Below are positions 1 to 6,981 of a DNA stretch of 11,630 nucleotides, one piece after another; the first letter of the stretch is position 1, and each line of letters begins with the position of its first letter. A program made the translations under genes and the position numbers. The stretch is from the NCBI GenBank assembly GCA_947174725.1, contig CAMWKA010000028.1, positions 1-11,630 of the forward strand, in the 5' to 3' direction. The notes under the pieces are model-generated. The model was not told where the DNA came from. It worked only from the letters and a program-made list of their open reading frames with translations, and searched no databases. This stretch comes from an uncultured Lachnospiraceae bacterium. GTDB lineage: Bacteria > Bacillota > Clostridia > Lachnospirales > Lachnospiraceae.

Positions 1-31
1 GGATTGGTTCGGCAAATAATAAAATAAGGTA

Positions 32-60
32 TTGCTATTATAGATATTATGTGTTATAGT
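32..60 (+). promoter_or_regulatory. Candidate promoter for the surface-protein gene
   Basis: TTGCTA at 32-37 (4 of 6 matches to the sigma-A -35 consensus) is followed, after exactly 17 bases, by TATAGT at 55-60 (5 of 6 matches to the -10). The region is AT-rich, so such matches arise easily by chance. Transcription from here would give a leader of roughly 110 bases before the ATG at 178. The rest of the first 160 bases shows no ORF or stable hairpin that I could see. Confidence 0.33.
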
Positions 61-177
61 TTCACTTACACATCTTAACATTTTACATATGATATCAAAT
101 GATGCTGTATATCAAATCGGAAAATCTGCTTATGACGTAACCCTCTGGATTATTTTTTATTAAGGAGGATGAAAGTC

Positions 178-2115
178 ATGAGAACATCAAAACGAAAAAT
201 TTATCAAACATTATTTGCGCTATTTCTTATTGTGCTACAGTGTACTATGTCCGTTCATGCGGAGGGGTTAGCACTGCCTGAGCGGTCTGTTCCCGCAGTG
301 GGCCTTGTGCAGTCGGGGGAGTCCGTTTCTGCGACATTGTATCATGAGCATACGCAGAATGCCTGTTGGGAGCAAAAGTGGGTTCCGTGCGGCGGCAGCT
401 GGCGTACTGCTTTTGAAGCTTCTGTGGGAGCTACAGTATTTTATTGTACCAATAATACGAGCAAAGAAATTAGGAATGGCGTAGTGCTGTCGAGTATACA
501 TACCGGATGGTTGTGTGACGAGCACACGGGCATACATGACGGTGAGTATGTCACCAGCTTAACATGCACCCAATCCGTTGTGGGTACATTTACGGTTACA
601 AAGGTATTAACGGAGACGAAAGAATTGGTTGCGAGCGTTTCCCGTCAGGGAACTGGATTGTCCGATGTATCGATTTGCTGGAAGTACCCTGATCAGAGTG
701 TGATTGAAGGGGAGCGGGTGACGATATCGCAGAATGGGATATACCGTGCTACACTTAACTGGAAAGATGCCAAAACAGGAGTTAATCACACGACAACGAT
801 TGATTATGTGGAAATTTCTAATCCGATTATGCTGGTCTTTCAGAGTGGTGACGAGGTGGTTGACGAGATAGAAGTTGCCTATGGTGATCCTTTGCCGGAC
901 ATTGAGATCCCTGTATGGAAAGGTCATGATTTCAAGGGTTATTATGTGGGTATTGTGGACGATGAGAAAACCGCAGATGCCAAGGCATGGTACGATGAGG
1001 AGGGCAATCCCGACAAATCGATAACGCTTACGGAAAGCGCGTTGAAAGAGACGCTTACTGCGAAATGGGAAGCCACTTCCTATCATGTTTATTATGGCAG
1101 AGACAAGGATGGAGACGGAATAGGGGATTTTGAACTTGAGGTAACTTATGATGAAGAATATGGACCGATTGCAATTAATGTGGAACATAAGGACGGTTAT
1201 ATATTTGACGGTTATTATCTGGGTGATGAACAGGTTTTTGATGCGGATGGCAATGCCACGGGTGTCTGGCGTTGGGATGTAGAAGGAGAGATTATATTAG
1301 AAGCAGGTTACCATAAGAAACCGGAATCCTCATCCAATCAAGGAAACCAAGGAGTTCATGAAGACGGGGAGAAAGTGGACGGTGAAGTTGTACCGACAAT
1401 ACCTGATCATATATCAGACAGTTCCGGTTCGGATAATAACATATCAAATAATAGTATATCAGGTAATGATATATCGGGCAACGATTTCTCCGACGATCCA
1501 TTTGATTCCGGACGGGAGAACGCTGGCAGCGGTACAGATAGAGGCAGCCATGGCGGAAATCATGATATGAGTCATGAAGAATATGAAGATGCTGAAGACG
1601 GGGATAGGAAACCGTTTGATGTCAGGATATCTGCGCAATATGATAGCAGCGCATTTGATGCGGATGCAGATGAAAGCATTGTGACGCAGGAGGCGGTTTC
1701 CCATCAATTATCAGAAAATCTGGCGACAAAAGGAACGATGGAGGCTGGGATGCTTTGGAACAGTTCCACGGCTGTCAAAGCTATTGAAGTAACCGGTATT
1801 ACGGCAGGTACCTTGGGTCTGGCATATTTAATTGTCTGGATGATCATAACCAAAGCTTCTCTTGCGGAATTCTATTCTGTCTGTGCTGACGGAAGTAGGC
1901 GCCGTTTGGGGGCAGTATTGATTCTGCATGGTGAAAACGCATTCCATATCCATATCAAAGAACAGATGCTGGAGAAAGGAGAAACCGGAAAGTATCAGAT
2001 ATTATTTAGAAAACAGTTTGCCGTTAAATATGCTAATCAGGATGTGATTATTCACTGTCGGGAAAAAGAGGTTTCGGAAGTGATCAGACCGGAGATTGGT
2101 TTCTATATAGAATAG
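178..2115 (+). CDS. Secreted, membrane-anchored surface protein with InlB/MucBP-like repeats
   Basis: I place the start at the ATG at 178 (645 aa) rather than at 169. AAGGAGG at 162-168 abuts the 169 ATG directly but lies 9 bases from 178. Residues 1-28 look like a signal peptide (MRTSKRK, hydrophobic 12-20, cleavage after VHA). Residues about 55-130 are rich in Cys (63, 71, 90, 113, 130) and His (56, 58, 108, 116, 120). Residues about 218-300 and 302-381 resemble two InlB B-type (Listeria-Bacteroides) beta-grasp repeats; the second contains a calcium-loop-like DKDGDGIGD at 309-317. A Ser/Asn/Asp/Gly-rich stalk (about 385-500) precedes one membrane segment at about 536-558 and an 85-residue C-terminal domain that I do not recognise. 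There is no LPXTG motif, so anchoring is by the membrane segment. The N-terminal part should be outside the cell and the C-terminal domain cytoplasmic by the usual topology. The role may be adhesion or envelope sensing; this is inference. The neighbouring ClpX-like and GGDEF genes suggest a sensory role. Confidence 0.8.
   Translation: MRTSKRKIYQTLFALFLIVLQCTMSVHAEGLALPERSVPAVGLVQSGESVSATLYHEHTQNACWEQKWVPCGGSWRTAFEASVGATVFYCTNNTSKEIRNGVVLSSIHTGWLCDEHTGIHDGEYVTSLTCTQSVVGTFTVTKVLTETKELVASVSRQGTGLSDVSICWKYPDQSVIEGERVTISQNGIYRATLNWKDAKTGVNHTTTIDYVEISNPIMLVFQSGDEVVDEIEVAYGDPLPDIEIPVWKGHDFKGYYVGIVDDEKTADAKAWYDEEGNPDKSITLTESALKETLTAKWEATSYHVYYGRDKDGDGIGDFELEVTYDEEYGPIAINVEHKDGYIFDGYYLGDEQVFDADGNATGVWRWDVEGEIILEAGYHKKPESSSNQGNQGVHEDGEKVDGEVVPTIPDHISDSSGSDNNISNNSISGNDISGNDFSDDPFDSGRENAGSGTDRGSHGGNHDMSHEEYEDAEDGDRKPFDVRISAQYDSSAFDADADESIVTQEAVSHQLSENLATKGTMEAGMLWNSSTAVKAIEVTGITAGTLGLAYLIVWMIITKASLAEFYSVCADGSRRRLGAVLILHGENAFHIHIKEQMLEKGETGKYQILFRKQFAVKYANQDVIIHCREKEVSEVIRPEIGFYIE
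1411..1500 (+). repeat. 15-base tandem repeat encoding ISGND-type stalk units
   Basis: Within the stalk of the surface protein the DNA has a 15-base (5-codon) periodicity. Units starting at 1441, 1456 and 1471 encode ISNNS, ISGND and ISGND, and a decayed unit at 1486 encodes FSDDP. Another ATATCA-led unit at 1411 lies exactly 30 bases before 1441, in the same register. Such in-frame repeats often vary in copy number between strains and change stalk length; that variation is inferred, not seen. Confidence 0.6.
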
Positions 2116-2117
2116 GC

Positions 2118-2146
2118 TTGCGGAGTAGAAGGAAAAAATGTAAAAT
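2118..2146 (+). promoter_or_regulatory. Candidate internal promoter ahead of the ATPase genes
   Basis: TTGCGG at 2118-2123 (3 of 6) and TAAAAT at 2141-2146 (5 of 6) are separated by 17 bases, just after the stop codon of the surface-protein gene. If used, transcription would start near 2153, placing the long hairpin at 2159-2202 at the extreme 5' end of the ATPase mRNA. The -35 match is poor, so this is tentative. Confidence 0.25.
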
Positions 2147-2158
2147 GTATGCGTAGAG

Positions 2159-2202
2159 GATAGATTGAAAAATAAGATCAATATCTTATTTTTCAATCTA
2201 TC
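2159..2202. repeat. Perfect 20-bp inverted repeat with 4-base loop
   Basis: Bases 2159-2178 are the exact reverse complement of 2183-2202, with the loop CAAT between them. The arms are AT-rich. In RNA this makes a 20-bp uninterrupted hairpin between the surface-protein gene and the first ATPase gene. No T-run follows the second arm; the T-rich stretch lies inside it, so it is not a textbook terminator. It could be a 5' mRNA stabiliser, a partial or processing hairpin that uncouples the two genes, or a dyad operator. Confidence 0.9.
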
Positions 2203-2277
2203 GCAGATGAGAAACCACATGTGCGGACTTCTCATTCAGATTTAAGATTCCGCGAAGGGGAATGGTGGAGGCAGAAT

Positions 2278-3741
2278 ATGATCCATATTTTTCGATTGGA
2301 AAGATCTACAAAGGATATTACGGAATACATTATCAAACGCCTTGCTATTGTTTGTGAAGATATCAATGCCAAAGACGCGGAAAGTGTAGCTTACCTTACT
2401 ATCCTGTATCAGCGTGTTCTGGAGGATCGTCGTATTGCTTCCGAAGAACGCAGTCTGATGCATATATTGGATAAAATGGAAGAGGATTTGATGTATGACC
2501 GACGAATCTTTGCGGCGCGGGCGGAGTTTGTTTTGGATTTTCTGGAGGCCGATCTGCTTAGGTGCGCATTGCTGAGCTGTAACAATGAAACAGAGGTGAT
2601 AACTTTAGGTCGGGTACGCTGGCTGAAAAAAACATATTTTTCAGGTGAGAAGGAAGAGAAGTCAGCAGAAAGACTGACGCCTGGAACATTAAAGCAGTAT
2701 TTAGATCAGTATGTGATCGGACAGGAGGCTGCAAAAAAAGCGGTGTCGGTGGCGGTATACCGTCATGATAAGATGGTAAAACATCCAGGAGAAAAATTCG
2801 CCGCCAATGTGGTATTGCTGATTGGACCAAGCGGCTGTGGTAAAACGGAAATCATGAGGAGGATCCAGGAGGTTACGAAGTATCCGGTTGTCTGTACGGA
2901 TGTTTCTTCTCTGGGGGCATCACAGTATCGGGGGAGACATAAAGAGGATCTACTGATTTCGTTATGGGAAAAAGCAGGCAGAAAAAAGGCGGAGGCAGAA
3001 CATGGTATTATATTTATGGATGAATTTGATAAAGTTCTTCGGCCCGTATTTTCTGAGAGGGGCGTTAATGTTCATGATGACGTTCAGTCCCAGCTGCTTA
3101 CTATGTTAGAGGGCAGCGACGTGGAATTGAAAGTCAACGGCAGAGTCTTTACAATGAATACTTCCCATATCTTATTTATATTGGCAGGCGCGTTTCAGGG
3201 CATTGAGGAATGTGTCCGCGAGAGTAAGGTGAAAGAGGAGAAGCAGTCAGGCTTTATTGGATTTAGCAATCCTTTGATGAGTGAGATCGATGTAGGTTTC
3301 AGCAAAGATAATATTACACATGAAGTATTGATGAAATATGGCATGAAACGGGAGTTGGCGGGAAGGATCAGTGAGATTGCCGTATTAAATCCCCTGAAAA
3401 AAGAGGATATGATCAGGATATTGACGGTTCCTAAGGATAATCTGATTGAGAGGTATGCCAGAGAAATCAAGCTTGCGTGTGGAGCAGAATTGATATTTAC
3501 TGAGGAAGCGTTGGAAAAAATAGCGGATATGGCGCTTGCAGAGGAGACAGGAGCACGGGCGCTGCATCAGATCGTGAGGCGGTCTGTCAGACAATGTTTG
3601 TTTGAAGCGCCCGGTTCAAAAGGGATCAGCAGGATCACAATCACAGAAGAAGTTGTATTGGGAGAAAAAAGTCCGGTTCTTTATACGGAGAAAGATAGTG
3701 CGGACTGGAATGTAGGAGAGTGGGATGAGGAGGCTTTTTGA
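2278..3741 (+). CDS. ClpX-like AAA+ unfoldase with atypical N domain (first paralog)
   Basis: The start is ATG at 2278 (487 aa), preceded by GGTGGAGG at 2264-2271 with 6 bases spacing; an in-frame GTG at 2221 lacks such a site. Residues 1-132 are predicted mostly helical and lack the four-cysteine zinc-binding domain of ClpX. From residue 133 the protein follows ClpX closely: LDQYVIGQ entry motif, Walker A GPSGCGKT 183-190, Walker B IIFMDEFDK with D248/E249, sensor-1 region ending LFILAGAF, IGF at 327-329 where ClpX contacts ClpP, arginine-finger motif AGR with R363, and sensor-2 GAR with R427. All ATPase residues are therefore present. The pore-1 loop, GYVG in ClpX, reads QYRG at 216-219 and is followed by RHKED. 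The RKH loop of ClpX is missing. ClpX is about 420 aa, so this is longer at the N terminus. Likely role: ATP-driven unfolding of specific proteins, perhaps with ClpP; substrates are unknown. It is translationally coupled to the next paralog, which it overlaps. Confidence 0.88.
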   Translation: MIHIFRLERSTKDITEYIIKRLAIVCEDINAKDAESVAYLTILYQRVLEDRRIASEERSLMHILDKMEEDLMYDRRIFAARAEFVLDFLEADLLRCALLSCNNETEVITLGRVRWLKKTYFSGEKEEKSAERLTPGTLKQYLDQYVIGQEAAKKAVSVAVYRHDKMVKHPGEKFAANVVLLIGPSGCGKTEIMRRIQEVTKYPVVCTDVSSLGASQYRGRHKEDLLISLWEKAGRKKAEAEHGIIFMDEFDKVLRPVFSERGVNVHDDVQSQLLTMLEGSDVELKVNGRVFTMNTSHILFILAGAFQGIEECVRESKVKEEKQSGFIGFSNPLMSEIDVGFSKDNITHEVLMKYGMKRELAGRISEIAVLNPLKKEDMIRILTVPKDNLIERYAREIKLACGAELIFTEEALEKIADMALAEETGARALHQIVRRSVRQCLFEAPGSKGISRITITEEVVLGEKSPVLYTEKDSADWNVGEWDEEAF

Positions 3742-5287
3742 AAAGTGTAATGATAAGACATATGATCTGTATCTGAAAAGATCCATGGTGTTATACCAGA
3801 AGCAAAACCAACCGTTTACCAATAATATGGTGATCTATGCCTATCTGTCTGTTGTGATCCATTATATATTTGTATCGCGGGATAAAGATGAACAGGTATT
3901 GGAAAGCGTGATGAAGCTCTTGGGTGCTTCCTACAAAGAGGGAGACGGACAGGCACCTTTCTGGACGATATTAAATCGGGAAGCCGAGGAATACACGGAT
4001 GATCTGCTGTTGGTAAATGGTACCAGACTGGAAAAGGTTGTCTCTAATGAGGATATTGATGAATGTTTCGATTTTTTGGAATGGGCGGTGGGACAGGAGC
4101 CTGATGAGGAAAAAAGATATCTGGAGCTTGGGGAGATAGCAGTCAATAAGATCCAGTTTTTTAAGGACGGACGTAAGAGACTGGAAATGAGACGGAGGGA
4201 AGCAAGAGGCGAAAAAGAGAACGATCCCCGCTTCATCAAAAAATGTCAAAGTTTTTTGCAGGAATATACACCGGATCGGATCAAAGCGTATCTTGACCGT
4301 TATGTGATCGGACAGGACGCTGCGAAGATCAGTATCAGTGCAGCGGTTTATAATCATTATCAAAGGATCCTTCATCCGGAAGAAGATCTGGTGAAGTCCA
4401 ATATTATACTGATTGGACCTACCGGCTGTGGTAAGACGGAACTGATCCGCAGGATAGAGGAACTGGTTAACGTTCCTGTGGTGATCTCCGATTTCAGTGG
4501 TATCGTTGCGACCCCATGGAAAGGGAGAAATAAGGAGGAAGCGCTGCTGAATCTATATCTGAAAGCAGATAAGCAGTTAGAAACGGCGGAGCATGGAATT
4601 GTTTTTTTTGATGAGTTTGATAAAATGATACCGGTCAGAAATAGTGGGATGGGACTGGATATCAATCAGGAACTTCAGGGACAGATGCTTGGGATGATGG
4701 AAGGTACGATGATCGATGTTCCATATATGAATGGTTCCGGAAATGACGCAGTGATCCGGATGAATACCAGAGATATCTTATTTATCTGTGCCGGCGCGTT
4801 CGAGGGACTGGAAAAGATCGTCAAAAAAGATCTTCAGAAGGAAGGAAGTCTGGGATTTCACAGCAGCCTGCTTGACCAGTCGGAAATTGAGGTCAGCGAG
4901 GACAATATTAAAGTGAAACATCTGATGGAGTATGGGATGAAACCGGAGCTTGCCGGACGTCTGGGGGCGGTCTCGGTATTGCATGGACTGGATAGGGAAA
5001 TGATGAAAAAGGTTTTGACGGAACCGGAGGACAGCATCATTGCCAGATACCAGAGGGAATTTGATCATGAGAATATCCGGCTGGAATTTACGGAGGAAGC
5101 CATCGATGTTATTGTTGATAAAGTTTCTAAATTAAGTATCGGGGCCAGAGGATTAAATGCCGTCATTCATGAGATTTTAGAAGATGCGTTGTTTGAAGTT
5201 CCCGGTATGGATGGTGTCAGACAGGTAACGATCACCGGTGCCGCAGCGGCGCTGGAGGAAGCGCCGGAGTATACAATAGAGAGGTAG
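3725..5287 (+). CDS. ClpX-like AAA+ unfoldase with atypical N domain (second paralog)
   Basis: The gene begins inside the end of the previous one (17-base overlap), with AGGAG at 3714-3718 six bases ahead of its ATG. The 520-aa product has an N-terminal region of about 180 residues that is helical and acidic, lacks the ClpX zinc ligands and shows no clear similarity to the first paralog's N domain. From about residue 181 it is ClpX-like: LDRYVIGQ, Walker A GPTGCGKT 231-238, Walker B IVFFDEFDK with D296/E297, LFICAGAF sensor-1 region, LGF at 376-378 in the ClpP-docking position, AGR with arginine finger R412, and sensor-2 GARG with R475. The pore-1 loop is PWKG at 264-267, followed by RNKEE, so Trp replaces the usual Tyr and Lys replaces Val. 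The C-terminal two-thirds is clearly homologous to its neighbour, suggesting duplication. The tight coupling makes a mixed hexamer of both proteins plausible, though this is inferred. The cyclase gene starts 9 bases downstream. Confidence 0.88.
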   Translation: MRRLFEKCNDKTYDLYLKRSMVLYQKQNQPFTNNMVIYAYLSVVIHYIFVSRDKDEQVLESVMKLLGASYKEGDGQAPFWTILNREAEEYTDDLLLVNGTRLEKVVSNEDIDECFDFLEWAVGQEPDEEKRYLELGEIAVNKIQFFKDGRKRLEMRRREARGEKENDPRFIKKCQSFLQEYTPDRIKAYLDRYVIGQDAAKISISAAVYNHYQRILHPEEDLVKSNIILIGPTGCGKTELIRRIEELVNVPVVISDFSGIVATPWKGRNKEEALLNLYLKADKQLETAEHGIVFFDEFDKMIPVRNSGMGLDINQELQGQMLGMMEGTMIDVPYMNGSGNDAVIRMNTRDILFICAGAFEGLEKIVKKDLQKEGSLGFHSSLLDQSEIEVSEDNIKVKHLMEYGMKPELAGRLGAVSVLHGLDREMMKKVLTEPEDSIIARYQREFDHENIRLEFTEEAIDVIVDKVSKLSIGARGLNAVIHEILEDALFEVPGMDGVRQVTITGAAAALEEAPEYTIER

Positions 5288-5296
5288 AGGCAAAAG

Positions 5297-6892
5297 ATGG
5301 GAAAATTACAAAAAGCAGTGCTGATCAGGACCGTCGTTCCGATCATGCTGATGGGTATCGTTATTGCGCTCTTTGCAAGCAACCGTTATGAAAAGATGCT
5401 GTATGAACAGATGAAACCGATGTTAAGTATGACAGCGTCTTCTGTGATGGCAGTTTATGACGAACTGTATGAAGGGGATTATGTGCTGAAAGGAGACGGG
5501 CAGTTTTCTCTATATAAGGGAGAGCAGGAACTGACCGGCGATTTTGAGATCATTGACAGGATCTCTGCGGAAGCGGGTGTGGAGATTACTCTATTTTATA
5601 AGGATGCAAGGATCCTGACGACGTTAAAGGATGCAGAAGGCGAGCGGTATGTAGCTACGGGAGTAAATAGCGTTATTTATCGCGCGATAGAAAGAGACCC
5701 CCAAGTCCAATATTATAATGTAGAGATCGATGGTGTGGAATATTATGCCTGTTATGTGCCGATGATGCATTCTGATGGCACTCTGGTCGGTATGATAGGG
5801 GTGGCAAGGCAGTCGGATCAGATTTCAGAGGTGGTACTGAAGACATTGGAACCTATCTGGCTGATCATATTGTTTTGTATGGTTTTGGCAGGATATATCA
5901 GCGTTAATTATACGAAGGGACTGGTAGACGGGATCCAGCATATCCGCGATTTTCTGCAGCGTATGACGCGGGGCGATCTAAATTATATGATGAATAGCAG
6001 GATCTTAAAGAGAGAAGATGAGATCGGTGACGCCGGAAGATCCGTGGTTGCAATGCAGAAGGCAGTCCGTATTCTGGTAGAGCGGGATCCGCTGACCACA
6101 TTATATAACAGACGGTATGGTACGGTAAAATTAAAAAAGATCCAGGCGCAGGCCGCACGATGCGGTCTGTCTTATGCAGTTGCGATGGGGGATATTGATT
6201 ATTTTAAAAAGGTCAATGATACCTTCGGACATGAGGTTGGAGATTCCGTGCTGATACGAGTGGCGGAGCAGCTAAAAAGGGCGGTTGTGGGCAAGGGCTT
6301 TGCCTGCCGCTGGGGCGGTGAGGAGTTTCTGATCGTACTGGAAGGACTTGACCGGAAAGAGGCGATGGAAACGCTGACCCAGATGCTCCAGAATATCCGA
6401 AGTATTGGGATTCCCTGTCAGGGACAGGAGATCAGGGTGACGATGACTATGGGGCTTGTTGATGGGTGCTTATCAGATGATCATGAAGAACTGATCCGTA
6501 TGGCGGATGACAGGCTGTATTATGGAAAGGAACATGGAAGAAACCGGATCGTTACCAATATGGACGAAGATGCAGGGTCATTTGACATGTATGATATGGA
6601 AAATATCAAGGAGATGCTTTCGCAGACGGAGTATGAACTATCAGAAATGTCAAAGGATCTGTATCAGTTCGGAACGGAAGATGTTGCAGAGGCTTTGGAA
6701 TTGCAGCTGATGGACGGGGAGAAAGAAGAAAAAGATCCAATGGAACTGAACCGGATGGTAGAAGAGATCGTCCGTAATATGGCAGAAAAATTCTTCAGAG
6801 AAATTGAGGAAGACGAAGAAGACGGCGCATCGGAATCGGAGGAGACGATGCATGAGGAAGCGAAGGACAAGTCTGGGGAGGAAACCGATTAA
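5297..6892 (+). CDS. Membrane diguanylate cyclase (Cache-HAMP-GGDEF) with acidic C-terminal tail
   Basis: This 531-aa protein should make cyclic di-GMP from two GTP at the inner face of the membrane. Membrane segments lie at about residues 8-26 and 187-205. The extracytoplasmic loop between them resembles a single Cache sensor (VEITLFYKDARILTTL, then IDGVEYYACYVPM and GTLVGMIGVARQ). A HAMP-like linker follows (about 206-262). The GGDEF domain runs from about 264 to 421, with DIDYFKKVNDTFGHEVGD and the active site RWGGEEF (GGEEF 340-344), so it should be catalytically active. The inhibitory RxxD site expected at 331-334 reads VGKG, so classic product feedback is probably absent. Residues about 425-531 form an unusual helical, Glu/Asp-rich extension ending EETD. 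GAGG just before the ATG serves as ribosome binding site. It is the third gene of the ATPase operon; being a substrate or client of the ClpX-like proteins is a possibility, not shown. Confidence 0.9.
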   Translation: MGKLQKAVLIRTVVPIMLMGIVIALFASNRYEKMLYEQMKPMLSMTASSVMAVYDELYEGDYVLKGDGQFSLYKGEQELTGDFEIIDRISAEAGVEITLFYKDARILTTLKDAEGERYVATGVNSVIYRAIERDPQVQYYNVEIDGVEYYACYVPMMHSDGTLVGMIGVARQSDQISEVVLKTLEPIWLIILFCMVLAGYISVNYTKGLVDGIQHIRDFLQRMTRGDLNYMMNSRILKREDEIGDAGRSVVAMQKAVRILVERDPLTTLYNRRYGTVKLKKIQAQAARCGLSYAVAMGDIDYFKKVNDTFGHEVGDSVLIRVAEQLKRAVVGKGFACRWGGEEFLIVLEGLDRKEAMETLTQMLQNIRSIGIPCQGQEIRVTMTMGLVDGCLSDDHEELIRMADDRLYYGKEHGRNRIVTNMDEDAGSFDMYDMENIKEMLSQTEYELSEMSKDLYQFGTEDVAEALELQLMDGEKEEKDPMELNRMVEEIVRNMAEKFFREIEEDEEDGASESEETMHEEAKDKSGEETD

Positions 6893-6915
6893 GACAGGGC
6901 GGTTACAATTCCCAG

Positions 6916-6965
6916 AACTTTAGAAGGCGGATAAAGGCTGCTATAAGTATTAAAAAACTTTAGAA
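6916..6965 (+). repeat. Direct repeat AACTTTAGAA flanking the MATE gene promoter region
   Basis: The 10-mer AACTTTAGAA occurs at 6916-6925 and again at 6956-6965, a spacing of 40 bases, in the short gap before the exporter gene. The first copy overlaps the candidate -35. It could be a pair of regulator half-sites or chance in AT-rich DNA. Confidence 0.35.
6919..6947 (+). promoter_or_regulatory. Candidate promoter for the MATE exporter
   Basis: TTTAGA at 6919-6924 (4 of 6) and TATAAG at 6942-6947 (5 of 6) are separated by 17 bases. There is no obvious terminator after the cyclase gene, so read-through from the upstream operon is equally possible. Confidence 0.3.
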
Positions 6966-6981
6966 ACGAGCGGGTAGGAAA

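Noticed and set aside
607..1188. 193-codon open frame on the minus strand of the surface-protein gene
   Set aside because: The + strand reading has a signal peptide, recognisable repeats and a good ribosome binding site; the minus frame has none of these.
2221..2277. Extension of the first ATPase to an upstream GTG start
   Set aside because: The GTG lies inside the leader dyad without a ribosome binding site, while ATG 2278 has GGTGGAGG six bases ahead.
3931..4375. Long open frames on the minus strand within the second ATPase gene (102 and 134 codons)
   Set aside because: They oppose a clearly conserved AAA+ gene, have no family features and no ribosome binding sites; they are frame shadows.
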